In this document: piece after piece, positions 25,128 through 33,985 of the stretch
Layout: each line of letters starts with the position of its first letter
Position numbering within the stretch: position 1 is the stretch's first letter
Assembly (NCBI GenBank): GCA_913055875.1
Contig: CAJXJY010000014.1
Location: 1 to 64,000, forward strand
Reading direction: 5' to 3'
Source of the DNA: an uncultured Altererythrobacter sp.
Lineage (GTDB): Bacteria; Pseudomonadota; Alphaproteobacteria; Sphingomonadales; Sphingomonadaceae
Length of the DNA stretch: 64,000 bases
Translations under genes and position numbers: made by a program
The notes under the pieces: generated by a model
What the model was told of the DNA's origin: nothing
The model's input: the letters and a program-made list of their open reading frames with translations, nothing else
Databases searched by the model: none

Positions 25128-25943
25128 TCATCCCTCCACGAACAACCCCCAACCGATCCATTTCGCCCGGGCCGAGGCGATGGCGGCAAGGGCCTGGCCG
25201 CTCTCCTGCGAAGACAAGTCCCGCTCCATGAGCGTCTCGGGAATCGCTTCGGCCAGTGTGAGGCCCTGCGCCATGCTGTTCAGGATTGTGAATTCCCACG
25301 CGCGCAGCGTGATCGTGCGCACGATGTAGTCGGTCCGCACTAACACGAGGAAATTCTCGCGTTCGACCGGGGCCGGGGGCGTCTGTTTGCGCCTTACCGC
25401 GTGATAATAGGGTGCGACGTTGAAGCCGTGCCTCGCAAGCGCTACCGCGGGCTGCAGCCGCAACCGGCCGTCCGCTGCATCGGGCCCGGCGAGTGGCCGT
25501 CCCTCCGCGCCGGGGGCGTCGTAGAGTTCGAACACGCGATATTCAAACCGCGCGAGATCGACCATGAAATCGATCCACGCTTCCCTTTGCCCCGGATCGC
25601 CGTCGCGGTCGGGGCGCTGGGCTTCGAGATAATCGGCGAAGCGCCTGCCCAGATCGTGCAGCGTGTAGGATTGGGGTGGCCGGTCGCGCACGAATTCGCA
25701 GGCGAACTCGTTGAACAGGTTCTCGCCCAGCGCGTGGCACAAAGCGGGAAATTGCGCGCGCATGGCGCCTGCGATCCGCGCGAGGAAGGCGCGGCGGTAG
25801 ATCGCCAGCCCGGCGGCGGCGGAGAAGCCTTCGCGGTCGAGGAGCCGTTCGCTCGCTGCACTCGCCGGTGGCGGCGCGGCCTGCATAAGCGAGTCCTGCA
25901 GCCAGGCCTGCGCGCCGGAGAGAGTTGCGCCGGTCCGGCTCAT
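25128..25943 (-). CDS. HvfC/BufC-like partner protein of the MNIO oxidase (DUF2063)
   Basis: 271 residues, started at the ATG whose first bases overlap the stop of the oxidase gene (ATGA). The N-terminal helical domain is the DUF2063 type: LLDREGFSAAAGLAIYRRAFLARIAGAMRAQFPALCHALGENLFNEFACEFV, then RDRPPQSYTLHDLGRRFADYL. The C-terminal half is less conserved. In characterised systems such partners bind the precursor peptide and deliver it to the MNIO enzyme. The tight overlap with the oxidase gene supports the same role here. It is the last gene of the minus-strand operon, facing the cyclase gene 9 bp away. Confidence 0.82.
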   Translation of the reverse strand: MSRTGATLSGAQAWLQDSLMQAAPPPASAASERLLDREGFSAAAGLAIYRRAFLARIAGAMRAQFPALCHALGENLFNEFACEFVRDRPPQSYTLHDLGRRFADYLEAQRPDRDGDPGQREAWIDFMVDLARFEYRVFELYDAPGAEGRPLAGPDAADGRLRLQPAVALARHGFNVAPYYHAVRRKQTPPAPVERENFLVLVRTDYIVRTITLRAWEFTILNSMAQGLTLAEAIPETLMERDLSSQESGQALAAIASARAKWIGWGLFVEG

Positions 25944-26884
25944 GCGTCTTCGGTCACGCCGTCCATCGCCTGCGGCACGAGGAAGGCGGTCGGGTTGGAA
26001 ATCCGTTCGGGTCCTTCGTCGCGGGGCGGGGCGGTTCGCGCTCGCGGAACGGCCTTCATGTAGCCGCGCGCCTTTTCCAGTTCGGCCATGCATTCGTCCA
26101 GCGGTGGGATACGGTCGTCCCATTCGAGCAGCGTCGCGGCGCCGTCGGTGCGCTGCCAGGCGATCGCGAACAAGTCCCACACCTCGTCGCGCACCGGCCC
26201 GTCATGCGTGTCGACGATATGTGTGCCGCAATGCTGGTGCCCGGCGAGATGCATCTGCACCACGCGTTCGAAGGGAAAGGCGTCGAGATAGTCTTGCGGA
26301 TCGGTACCCGCGTTGAAACAGCTCACATACACGTTGTTCACGTCGAGCAGCAGCCCGCACCCGGTCGCTTCGCATAGCTCGCGCAGGAATTCGGGCTCGG
26401 CCATCGCGCTGTCCGCGAAGCGCACATAGGTGCTGGGATTTTCGAGGATCAGCGGGCGGTCGAGGAAATCCTGCACCCGCCGCACCCGCTCGGCGACATG
26501 AACGAGGCTTTCTTCGGTCAGCGGGAGCGGCAGCAGGTCGTGCGAATTGAGTCCGAGCACGCCGGTCCAGCACAGATGGTCGCTGACCCAGGCGGGGCGG
26601 ACTTCATCCGCCAGCCTCTTCAGCCGCGCGAGATAGTGGAAATCGAGCGGATCGACGCTGCCGATCGACAGCGAAACTCCGTGCAGCACGACCGGATAGC
26701 GCTCCGCCACCGCGCGCAGGATCGCGCGCGGGCGCCCGTGCGAGTCCATGAAGTTCTCCGAGATCGCTTCGAACCAGTCGATCTTCGGGACTTCGCGCAG
26801 GATCGCGTCGAAATGGACGTTGCGCAGGCCGAGACCGAGCCCGAGTTTCGGCAGGTCCGCGAGCGCGGTATCAGGAGCAGCCAC
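25940..26884 (-). CDS. MNIO-family oxidase (DUF692/UPF0276, BufB/HvfB-like)
   Basis: 314 residues from a GTG at 26884 that overlaps the 3' end of the Cys-rich gene by 14 bp. The TIM-barrel metal ligands are all present: EAISENFMDSHGR, VVLHGVSLSIG, WVSDHLCW, LENPSTYV, LLLDVNNVYVSCFNAG, QMHLAGHQH, DTHDGPV and LLEWDDRIP. These bind two or three irons. Family members modify cysteine residues of ribosomal peptides, for example oxazolone/thioamide formation in methanobactin or thiooxazole formation in bufferins. The overlap and order (substrate-like gene, oxidase, partner) match bufA-bufB-bufC, which strongly suggests that the upstream cysteine-repeat protein is its substrate. Confidence 0.92.
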   Translation of the reverse strand: MAAPDTALADLPKLGLGLGLRNVHFDAILREVPKIDWFEAISENFMDSHGRPRAILRAVAERYPVVLHGVSLSIGSVDPLDFHYLARLKRLADEVRPAWVSDHLCWTGVLGLNSHDLLPLPLTEESLVHVAERVRRVQDFLDRPLILENPSTYVRFADSAMAEPEFLRELCEATGCGLLLDVNNVYVSCFNAGTDPQDYLDAFPFERVVQMHLAGHQHCGTHIVDTHDGPVRDEVWDLFAIAWQRTDGAATLLEWDDRIPPLDECMAELEKARGYMKAVPRARTAPPRDEGPERISNPTAFLVPQAMDGVTEDA

Positions 26885-27596
26885 CGGCTCCGCTCATCCC
26901 GCTGCCGCCGCACGCGGTCATGTTGCCGCGTTCGGAATTGTCCTCGCTGATCCAGAGATAGGTCGGGCCGGTCTCGGCGAAATCCGAGGGCGGCGTGCCG
27001 AGCGTTTCGGGCAACGGCTGGTCCGCCGCGGGCCTGTCGGACGCGCCCTTCCTGCCCTTCTCCGCCTGCGCCGCGACCAGTTCGGCGCGCAGTTCGGGCC
27101 AGACCGTGGTCTCGAACACTTTGCGTGCACGCGCCCACACGCTCTTGCCCTGATTGGGGCCGTTGGTGCTGAAGCGTTCGGCGTTGATCGGCGTGGCGCA
27201 CGACCCGAGCGATTTGCAGTCGTTATTGCCCGGATTGTCCATTTCCTCGGCGGTGCCGTAGAGTCCGCAGCCGCCCTGGTTGCGGCAGTCGTTCTGGACG
27301 TGGCAGGTGTGATCGACCGCGGTCGAGCAATAGCCCTGGCCGGCGCACTTGTTGGTCTCGCCGGTGACCGGGTTGCCCGTGGTGCCGAAGCGGTCGGAGG
27401 CCTTGCAGCTGTTGAGGCCCATGCAGGCGTGCAGCGGCATGCCGGGCGGCTGCGGGCCGATGTCCTCGGGGAAGGGCGGCACGTCGGCATAGGGGTAGGG
27501 CCGCGGTACCGGCACGCCCGGCTTGTAGGTCTTCTTGGAGACCTTTTGATGGAGGACGGTTGGGGTGTTCGATGCGGTCTTTCCGAAATCGCTCAT
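26871..27596 (-). CDS. Cysteine-repeat protein, candidate MNIO substrate (novel RiPP-like precursor)
   Basis: 241 residues from the ATG at 27596 (GGAG upstream, inside the end of the previous gene). There is no signal peptide. Residues 1-55 are Pro/Lys-rich. Residues 56-133 contain four C-x5-C units (Cys58/64, 84/90, 104/110, 127/133), the last three preceded by Asn-x and all with Gly inside. Cys98, between two His (HTCH), is an extra. A conserved-looking helical segment follows (ATPINAERFSTNGPNQGKSVW). The end is a Gly-rich tail with Cys229 and Cys240 (TACGGSG, GAGGCS). Total: 11 Cys. It is far larger than bufferins (about 90 aa) and lacks their signal. Its overlap with the MNIO gene makes it the probable substrate. 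I know no characterised homologue. Confidence 0.75.
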   Translation of the reverse strand: MSDFGKTASNTPTVLHQKVSKKTYKPGVPVPRPYPYADVPPFPEDIGPQPPGMPLHACMGLNSCKASDRFGTTGNPVTGETNKCAGQGYCSTAVDHTCHVQNDCRNQGGCGLYGTAEEMDNPGNNDCKSLGSCATPINAERFSTNGPNQGKSVWARARKVFETTVWPELRAELVAAQAEKGRKGASDRPAADQPLPETLGTPPSDFAETGPTYLWISEDNSERGNMTACGGSGMSGAGGCS

Positions 27597-27598
27597 GA

Positions 27599-29170
27599 TC
27601 AGCTCCAATAGGGACGGACATCGACCAGCGGTTGCATGCCGGGGGCCAGGTCTGCGGGTTTGCCGGTGGCGAGCGCGGCGTAATAGGCGATATCGTTATA
27701 GGCATGGGCCAGCTTGGGATCGTCGGTAGTCTCGGCCAGTCTTTGCGCCGCCTCGGCCGCCTTGATCCCGTATTTCGCCAACTCGTCGAACGAATCCTTG
27801 CGCTTGCCGAGGCTGATATTCTCGAACACCGGCCCCATGTAGTGGCCTTGCTTGTCGCCGACGGGAATCTCGCGCATCGTGCGGATGTATTTGTCGAGCA
27901 CCCAGATCATCGACCGGTGCAGGCCCTCGTTGAAAAACAGCTTCTGGTTCTCGGGCGGTACCCGATAGACCGTCTCGGTCAGGATCAGCATGTACTGGAA
28001 GCAGGCGCTGCAGAAATTCGCGATCGCGAACAGGTGCTTGGGATAGGACTTCGCCGTCGGATTGTCGGGGAAAGGAACGACCAGCCCGGCGTCGTCGAGC
28101 ATGTCCTGCGTAATGGCCGGCTGCTGCTGTGGCGGCGGCGGCGGTTCGGGCGGGAGCGCTTCCCCGCTGCCGGTATAGCTGTCGAACTGGGCCTGCAGTG
28201 TCAGGAACTTGTAGTAATGCGACAGCTCGTGCTTCGAGGGGTCGTCGGTCGGCAACGGCCCGATCCCCGGGACCGGATTGCCTTCGCCCTGGTCGCAGAT
28301 CGTATCGATCGCCAGCAGCGCGTCGTTGCGCGAGGCGATGGTGAGCAGTTCGGTCTCGCCTGCATGGCTGTCGGGGCTGCTCGGATAGACCGCTGCGCCC
28401 GAGGCCCCTGGATAACCGTCGGCCCAGTGCGGCGGCGGGCTCGGCGGCGCGGGCTTCCACGGGTCGAACTTGCCGGTCGGATAGACCGTGTCGACGTTGT
28501 TGGGCGAGTAATTGTAGGGCTGGATCGCCTTGGCCTGCGCGCCCTGCTGGAAATCGGCATCGCTCAGGAATTTGGTGTGGATCAGGCAGCGGACATAGGA
28601 ATAGAGTTGCCCGATCGTGTCCCAGTTCTTGCTTTGCGGCGTGGCGTCCTTCTGCTCGGGATATTCGATCTCGAGGAAGCGCCACAATTGCTCGAAGCCG
28701 AGCCTGGCGAGCGGGATCTTGTCGCCGCGTTTCGGCCCTTTCTGACCCTTCGGGCCTTTCGGGCCCTTGGGGTTGTGGAAGGGCAGCTTGGCCGGATAGG
28801 ACTTGGGCGCCTTGCCGTAGAGCTGCGGCTCGAAGCCCATCGCGTGCATCACGTTGGCCGAGAGCGACATGTGGAGCATCTCCTCGACCGCCACGCTCAT
28901 GATGACCCCGCCGGCCTTGTTGGCATAGGCCTGCGCCGGATCGATCCCTTCGCCGCTCTCCTTGTCGCGCTGGATCGAATAATAGGTGTAGAGGTAGATC
29001 GGGATCGTCGCGAGCTCGACCTCGACCGCCACCTGCAGGTACTGGTGCAGTTCGGCGAGTACCTCGGCGCGGGTCCTGGTTTCGTCGAGCTGGGCGATCA
29101 GCTTTCGCTCGGCCGGCGTGAGTCGCGTTTCGGGATCGTGCGCGCGGGGCGCAGAAGTCGGCATGTCCAT
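27599..29170 (-). CDS. Ferritin-like (VioB/PF12902-type) protein with collagen-like insert
   Basis: 523 residues from the ATG at 29170, eight bases after AAGGAGAG; the upstream stop lies inside that ribosome site. Residues 20-125 show a ferritin-like four-helix pattern (LHQYLQVAVEVELATIPIY, VIMSVAVEEMLHMSLSANVMHAMG) whose Glu and ExxH residues could bind a diiron site. This is the domain found in VioB-type iminophenyl-pyruvate dimer synthases. A collagen-like stretch (GPKGPKGQKGPK) interrupts it near 135-150. A second helical half (AIANFCSACFQYMLILTETVY, SMIWVLDKYIRTM) completes the protein. It lies 2 bp before the Cys-repeat gene and may be a second redox or iron enzyme of the pathway. Confidence 0.7.
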   Translation of the reverse strand: MDMPTSAPRAHDPETRLTPAERKLIAQLDETRTRAEVLAELHQYLQVAVEVELATIPIYLYTYYSIQRDKESGEGIDPAQAYANKAGGVIMSVAVEEMLHMSLSANVMHAMGFEPQLYGKAPKSYPAKLPFHNPKGPKGPKGQKGPKRGDKIPLARLGFEQLWRFLEIEYPEQKDATPQSKNWDTIGQLYSYVRCLIHTKFLSDADFQQGAQAKAIQPYNYSPNNVDTVYPTGKFDPWKPAPPSPPPHWADGYPGASGAAVYPSSPDSHAGETELLTIASRNDALLAIDTICDQGEGNPVPGIGPLPTDDPSKHELSHYYKFLTLQAQFDSYTGSGEALPPEPPPPPQQQPAITQDMLDDAGLVVPFPDNPTAKSYPKHLFAIANFCSACFQYMLILTETVYRVPPENQKLFFNEGLHRSMIWVLDKYIRTMREIPVGDKQGHYMGPVFENISLGKRKDSFDELAKYGIKAAEAAQRLAETTDDPKLAHAYNDIAYYAALATGKPADLAPGMQPLVDVRPYWS

Positions 29171-29184
29171 GAGCGGGTCTCTCC

Positions 29185-30282
29185 TTACGCGCGGGTCAGC
29201 GTGTTGGTGGTGATGTGCGGGAAGACGATCGTTTCCGGCCCGCTCGCGCCTTTCGGCGTCACGGGAATACGGAGCAGTATCGTCTGCGAATATTGCAGCT
29301 GGTCGAAGGTCCCCGAACCGGTGTCCTCGAGCCAGTAGGTGGCGTAGTATTCGGTCACGTCGGCGCGTTCCTGCTCGTAGGAGATATTGCCGACGCCGCC
29401 GCCGCCCGCGGTCGAGTTCACGTCGATCTCGATATATTGCTGCACATTGCCCGCCTGGAGCGCTTCGGCGAGCGGCTGGTTGGGGTTCTGCGCATAGGCC
29501 GGAACCGGGTTCTGGACCGACTGCGTAGTGTAGGGCGAGGTGTCGATCCCGCTCGGAAGCACCATCGGCGGGGCACCGATCGTCGGCGCGCCCTGGACCG
29601 GCGTCGGCATGTTGTTCGCATCGACCGGCACGTTCCCGCAGGCGAGCACCGAATTGCCGTGCGGCACCGATATCTGCTTGAAGATGTTGTTGGCGAGAGG
29701 GGGCGGTGCGGTGCCGAAGGTCTCCATCCCGACCTGGTTGCCGTTGCCGTCGCCGTATGGGCCGAGCGCCTGCGCCATCGGCACCACGAAGCCCCACACG
29801 CCGTTTTCGAAATGGACGAGCGTGTCCGTTGCCGGACCGTCGGAGATATAGACACGCTGTTCGTAGGTCAGCCCGTTGACCACCTGACTGCCGTCGCCGC
29901 CGCGGTTGGCGGCCGAACCGTGGATCGCCGAGAAGGTGATCTCCTCGTAATAGGTCATGTTCTTGAGGATGTAGCCGTATTCGGACTCGGTCGGATCGTT
30001 CGGGTCCGCGTTCGCCGCCTGCGGCAGCGGCATCAGATTGTAGGAATAGGGATTGTCCGGCGCACCGCGACCCGAACTGCCGATATTCTTGTTCACCCAG
30101 GTCCCGACCAGATGTCGCAGCGGGCCTAGTTCGAGGTCGGCGGGCGGATTCGCCTGCGCCGGTTCGTTTATCAGCGGGTTGTCGAGATCGGGCGGGACGA
30201 CCGGCTGCCCGGCGATGACGAGCTGCCCCTGCTGACCGCCGGCTACGCGCAGGACTTGCGCATTCTCGATGCCATCGGCCAT
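29185..30282 (-). CDS. Unknown beta-rich protein, first gene of the MNIO operon
   Basis: 365 residues; GAGGGGGG precedes the ATG at 30282. No signal peptide or membrane segment is apparent. The start of the domain, LGPLRHLVGTWVNKNIGSSG, resembles the opening of lipocalin/nitrobindin-like heme-binding barrels (typically hL-x-G-x-W). It is followed by beta-rich sequence (TYYEEITFSAIHG, LTYEQRVYISDG, DTLVHFENGVWGFVVP). The later part ends ADVTEYYATYWLEDTGSG, FDQLQYSQTILLRIPV. A barrel that binds heme or another hydrophobic ligand is plausible but not proven. It is separated from the ferritin-like gene by 14 bp, so it is part of the same operon and presumably the same pathway. Confidence 0.6.
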   Translation of the reverse strand: MADGIENAQVLRVAGGQQGQLVIAGQPVVPPDLDNPLINEPAQANPPADLELGPLRHLVGTWVNKNIGSSGRGAPDNPYSYNLMPLPQAANADPNDPTESEYGYILKNMTYYEEITFSAIHGSAANRGGDGSQVVNGLTYEQRVYISDGPATDTLVHFENGVWGFVVPMAQALGPYGDGNGNQVGMETFGTAPPPLANNIFKQISVPHGNSVLACGNVPVDANNMPTPVQGAPTIGAPPMVLPSGIDTSPYTTQSVQNPVPAYAQNPNQPLAEALQAGNVQQYIEIDVNSTAGGGGVGNISYEQERADVTEYYATYWLEDTGSGTFDQLQYSQTILLRIPVTPKGASGPETIVFPHITTNTLTRA

Positions 30283-30722
30283 CTCGCCCCCCTCTTGTTT
30301 CCCAATACTCTGCCTTCGATTTCGAATCGAATGACAGGCCGTTTACGCAAAGTATCGTATTCGACGTTGTCTGCAACATCGTTATCAACAATATTGTCTG
30401 TTCCGAAGTGCTGTTACTTCTATTGACTTTTCGTCTCACCCGGTTTCTGGCGAGCGTTACAATTTTGCAATATTGTTAAGTCGGTAGCGCGTGGTCGCGT
30501 TCTTCTCGTGCGAATACGGGGAGGTCTCGCGACGGATGGGCGCATCCGGGTCCAGGGCCGTTGCGTCCGCCGGCGGCCTTGCCTGGACGAACGGTGCGGA
30601 ATCTTGCGCCGGCCTGACCCGCGTGTTTCGAAAAGTTTTATGGTTGCGCTACCATACGGGTGGAATCCTTGTGCCGTTTCGTTCTAAACGCGAGGCGATT
30701 CCGTCTCGGAGACCGTTCTCGC
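30283..30722. other. 440-bp divergent promoter region between the MNIO operon and zwf, with repeated CAATATTG palindromes
   Basis: No gene. The left 200 bp are visibly AT-richer than the surroundings and carry ACAATATTGT (perfect palindrome, 30388-30397) and GCAATATTGT (30467-30476). These are two copies of the same core 79 bp apart, likely operators for the minus-strand operon. An imperfect repeat CGACGTTG...CAACATCG lies near 30362-30381. The right half belongs to the zwf operon and holds the LacI-type site listed separately. Confidence 0.5.
30639..30656. promoter_or_regulatory. LacI-type operator (TATGGTTGCGCTACCATA) before zwf
   Basis: An 18-bp near-perfect palindrome with a central CG, 66 bp before the zwf start. 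The form nnTGGTNGCGCNACCAnn is the usual LacI-family sugar-regulator site in alphaproteobacteria. I infer control of the whole Entner-Doudoroff operon by a LacI-type repressor that is not encoded in this window. Confidence 0.6.
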
Positions 30723-32168
30723 ATGCCCCTCTCTTCCTCGGCCCTGCTGCTGTTCGGCGCCACCGGCGATCTGGCGCGCCGGATGTTGCTACCCTCGCTC
30801 TATGCGCTGCACGAGGATGGGCTGATCGCCGCCGATCTGAGAATCACCGGCACCGCGCGGAGCGAGCTGAGCGACGAGGCGTTTCGCGAATTCGCGTCCG
30901 AAGCGCTGGCCGAGTACCTGCCCGAGGACCGCAAGGACGACACGAAGATCGCATCGTTTCTCGAGCGGCTGCAATACCAGCCGCTCGATGCCTCGACGGT
31001 CGAGGGTTTCGACGATCTGGCCGCGAAGCTCGGCGACATTTCGGGCGGGTTGTCGATTTTCCTGTCGACCGCACCCTTCCTGTTCGAGCCGACGATTAAG
31101 GGGCTCAGGTCTGCCGGGCTGACCGGGGACAATGTTCGCATCGGCCTCGAAAAACCGCTCGGCAACGATCTCGCCAGTTCGCGCGTCATCAACGATGCGG
31201 TGGCGGGAGCGTTCGACGAAAGCCAGATCTTCCGCATCGACCATTATCTCGGCAAGGAGACGGTGCAGAACCTGATGGCGCTGCGCTTCGCCAACATGAT
31301 GTTCGAGCCGCTGTGGAACGCCAACGGGATCGAGCATGTGCAGATTACCGTCAGCGAAACCGTAGGGCTCGAAGGACGGCACGGCTTCTACGACGATACC
31401 GGCGCGCTGCGCGACATGGTGCAGAACCACATGCTGCAATTGCTGGCGCTGATCGCGATGGAAGCGCCGGCCGATTTCGACGCGACCTCGGTGCGCGACG
31501 AGAAGGTCAAAGTGCTGCGCTCGCTCAGGGCGGTGAAGCCCGAGGAGATGGTGCGCGGCCAGTACGGCAGCGGGGCGATCGCGGGCGAGGCGGTCAAGAG
31601 CTATGACGATGATCTGGGCGAGGCATCGGATACCGAGACCTTCGTCGCGCTCAAGGCGCATGTCGACAATTGGCGCTGGCAGGGGGTGCCGTTCTACCTG
31701 CGCACCGGCAAGCGGATGCACGAACGCCGCAGCGAGATCGTGATCCGGTTCAAATGCGTGCCGCACAACATCTTCGCCGAACGCGGCGGGAAGCTGGCGG
31801 CCAACCGGCTGGTGATCCGGCTGCAGCCGGAGGAATATGTGCGGCTGATCGTGATGGCGAAGGAGCCCGGAATGGACCGCGATGGCGTCACACTGCGCGA
31901 GGTGCCGCTCGACCTGTCGCTGACGCAGGCCTTCGCCAAGGCGCGGCGGCGGATCGCCTACGAGCGGCTGCTGCTCGACCTGATCGACGGCGATCCGACG
32001 TTGTTCGTCCGCCGCGACGAGGTCGAGGCGCAATGGCGCTGGATCGACGCGATCCGCGAGGTCTGGGCGCAGGAGGAGATGGAACCGAAACACTACGGGT
32101 CGGGCAGCTGGGGACCGAGCGCGGCGGTCGCGCTGACCGAACGCAACGGTGTGAGCTGGCACGAATGA
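30723..32168 (+). CDS. zwf: Glucose-6-phosphate 1-dehydrogenase
   Basis: 481 residues, normal length. The N-terminal nucleotide motif is [20 protein letters not shown]. The active-site motif RIDHYLGKE lies at residues 171-179, and the [17 protein letters not shown] segment of the substrate site is intact. It oxidises glucose 6-phosphate to 6-phosphogluconolactone in the cytosol and forms NADPH or NADH. It is the first gene of a tight zwf-edd-glk-eda operon, each junction overlapping by 4 bp. No 6-phosphogluconolactonase gene is next to it, so the lactone must be opened elsewhere. The start ATG lacks a strong ribosome site (CGGAGACC at 30707). Confidence 0.97.
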   Translation: MPLSSSALLLFGATGDLARRMLLPSLYALHEDGLIAADLRITGTARSELSDEAFREFASEALAEYLPEDRKDDTKIASFLERLQYQPLDASTVEGFDDLAAKLGDISGGLSIFLSTAPFLFEPTIKGLRSAGLTGDNVRIGLEKPLGNDLASSRVINDAVAGAFDESQIFRIDHYLGKETVQNLMALRFANMMFEPLWNANGIEHVQITVSETVGLEGRHGFYDDTGALRDMVQNHMLQLLALIAMEAPADFDATSVRDEKVKVLRSLRAVKPEEMVRGQYGSGAIAGEAVKSYDDDLGEASDTETFVALKAHVDNWRWQGVPFYLRTGKRMHERRSEIVIRFKCVPHNIFAERGGKLAANRLVIRLQPEEYVRLIVMAKEPGMDRDGVTLREVPLDLSLTQAFAKARRRIAYERLLLDLIDGDPTLFVRRDEVEAQWRWIDAIREVWAQEEMEPKHYGSGSWGPSAAVALTERNGVSWHE

Positions 32169-33985
32169 GCCTGCACCCGACAGTCGCCGAGGTCACTGAC
32201 CGCATTGTAGAGCGTTCGCGCAACGGGCGGAGGCGCTATCTCGACCTGATCGAGCGTCAGCGCGACGCGGGCGTCAACCGGCCGAAACTGTCCTGCGGCA
32301 ATCTCGCGCACGGCTTCGCCGCGAGCGGCGAGGACAAGCCCGTCATCCGCACCGGCGAGGCGATGAATATCGGCATCGTCACCGCCTATAACGACATGCT
32401 CAGCGCGCATCAGCCCTATGGCCGCTATCCCGAGCAGATCAAGATCTTCGCGCGCGAGAAGGGCGCCACCGCGCAGGTCGCGGGCGGAGTGCCGGCGATG
32501 TGCGACGGAGTGACGCAGGGGCAGGATTCGATGGAACTGTCGCTGTTCAGTCGCGACGTGATCGCGATGGGCGCGGCGGTGGGCCTCAGCCACGGCATGT
32601 TCGAAAGCACGCTGCTGCTCGGTATCTGCGACAAGATCGTGCCCGGCCTGCTGATCGGCGCGCTACGGTTCGGCCATTTGCCGACGATACTGGTGCCCGC
32701 CGGACCGATGCCCTCGGGCCTCGCCAACAAGGAGAAGATCCGCGTCCGTCAGCTCTACGCCGAGGGCAAGGTCGGCGAGGACGAGCTGCTCGAGGCCGAA
32801 AGCGCGTCCTATCATGGCGCGGGCACCTGTACCTTCTACGGCACTGCCAATTCGAACCAGATGATGATGGAGATGATGGGGCTGCACATGCCCGGATCGA
32901 GCTTCGTCAATCCGGGTGCCAAGCTGCGGCAGGAACTGACCCGCGCGGCGGTGCACCGTGTGATCGAGATCGGCTGGCGCGGGGAGGATTACCGCCCGTT
33001 GGGCCACTGCATCGACGAGAAGGCTATCGTCAACGCAGTGATCGGTCTGCTCGCGACTGGCGGCTCGACCAATCACGCGCTTCACATCCCGGCGATCGCG
33101 CGCGCGGCGGGGATTGCGATCGACTGGGACGACATGGACGCGCTCAGCCGCGTCGTGCCGCTGATTGCAAGCGTCTATCCCAACGGGGCGGGCGACATAA
33201 ACTTCTTTCATGCCGCCGGGGGCATGCCTTACGTGATCCGCGAATTGCTTGGCGCAGGCCTGGCGCACGCCGATATCCCGACCGTTTACGGCGCGTCGCT
33301 GGAAGAGGGGGCACGCGAACCGGTGCTGGAAGACGACCAACTCGTATGGCAGCCGGGCGCTGCGACCAGCCGCGACGACACGCTGCTCAAGCCGGTTTCC
33401 GACCCGTTCCAGCCCGATGGCGGGCTGGCGCTGCTGTCGGGCAATCTCGGCCGCGCGACGATGAAGGTGAGTGCGGTCGCACCCGAGCGCCGCAGCATCG
33501 AGGCGCCGTGCCGCGTCTTCGCCACCCAGCACGCGGTGGCCGAGGCGTTCAAGGCGGGCGAACTCGACCGCGACGTGGTGGTGGTGGTGCGCTTCCAGGG
33601 CCCGGCTGCGAACGGCATGCCCGAACTGCACAAGCTGACCCCGCCATTGGGCGTGCTGCAGGACCGCGGCTACAAGGTCGCGCTGGTCACCGACGGGCGC
33701 ATGTCGGGCGCGAGCGGCAAGGTGCCCGCGGCGATCCACGTCTCGCCCGAAGCGTGGCATGGCGGTGCGCTCGGCAGACTGTGCGACGGCGATGTGGTGC
33801 GCGTGTGTGCGAAAACGCGTGAGCTCTCCGCACTGGTCGAAGCGGCCGAATGGGAGGCGCGTGAACAGGCCGAGCCGCCGCCGCCCGATATGGGCACCGG
33901 GCGCGAGTTGTTCGCGATGATGCGGCACCATGCCGATCCGGCGGAGATGGGTGGCAGCGCGATGCTGGCGGAGGCGGGGCTGTGA
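32165..33985 (+). CDS. edd: 6-Phosphogluconate dehydratase
   Basis: 606 residues, as in other Edd proteins. Iron-sulfur and catalytic features of the IlvD/Edd family are visible: [13 protein letters not shown] near the N-terminus, [56 protein letters not shown] and [23 protein letters not shown]. The [4Fe-4S] enzyme converts 6-phosphogluconate to 2-keto-3-deoxy-6-phosphogluconate. Its start overlaps the zwf stop (ATGA), giving translational coupling, and it is followed with overlap by glk. Nothing unusual. Confidence 0.97.
   Translation: MSLHPTVAEVTDRIVERSRNGRRRYLDLIERQRDAGVNRPKLSCGNLAHGFAASGEDKPVIRTGEAMNIGIVTAYNDMLSAHQPYGRYPEQIKIFAREKGATAQVAGGVPAMCDGVTQGQDSMELSLFSRDVIAMGAAVGLSHGMFESTLLLGICDKIVPGLLIGALRFGHLPTILVPAGPMPSGLANKEKIRVRQLYAEGKVGEDELLEAESASYHGAGTCTFYGTANSNQMMMEMMGLHMPGSSFVNPGAKLRQELTRAAVHRVIEIGWRGEDYRPLGHCIDEKAIVNAVIGLLATGGSTNHALHIPAIARAAGIAIDWDDMDALSRVVPLIASVYPNGAGDINFFHAAGGMPYVIRELLGAGLAHADIPTVYGASLEEGAREPVLEDDQLVWQPGAATSRDDTLLKPVSDPFQPDGGLALLSGNLGRATMKVSAVAPERRSIEAPCRVFATQHAVAEAFKAGELDRDVVVVVRFQGPAANGMPELHKLTPPLGVLQDRGYKVALVTDGRMSGASGKVPAAIHVSPEAWHGGALGRLCDGDVVRVCAKTRELSALVEAAEWEAREQAEPPPPDMGTGRELFAMMRHHADPAEMGGSAMLAEAGL

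Noticed and set aside
25401-26063. Plus-strand frame across the BufC-like and MNIO genes
   Set aside because: It crosses two genes whose minus-strand products are clearly conserved.
27632-29338. Plus-strand frame of nearly 570 codons opposite the ferritin-like gene
   Set aside because: Mirror frame of the ferritin-like protein, which has definite helical metal-binding motifs.
30491-31099. 200-codon frame overlapping the start of zwf
   Set aside because: It lies in another frame over a well-defined gene, and its second half is an Arg-rich shadow.
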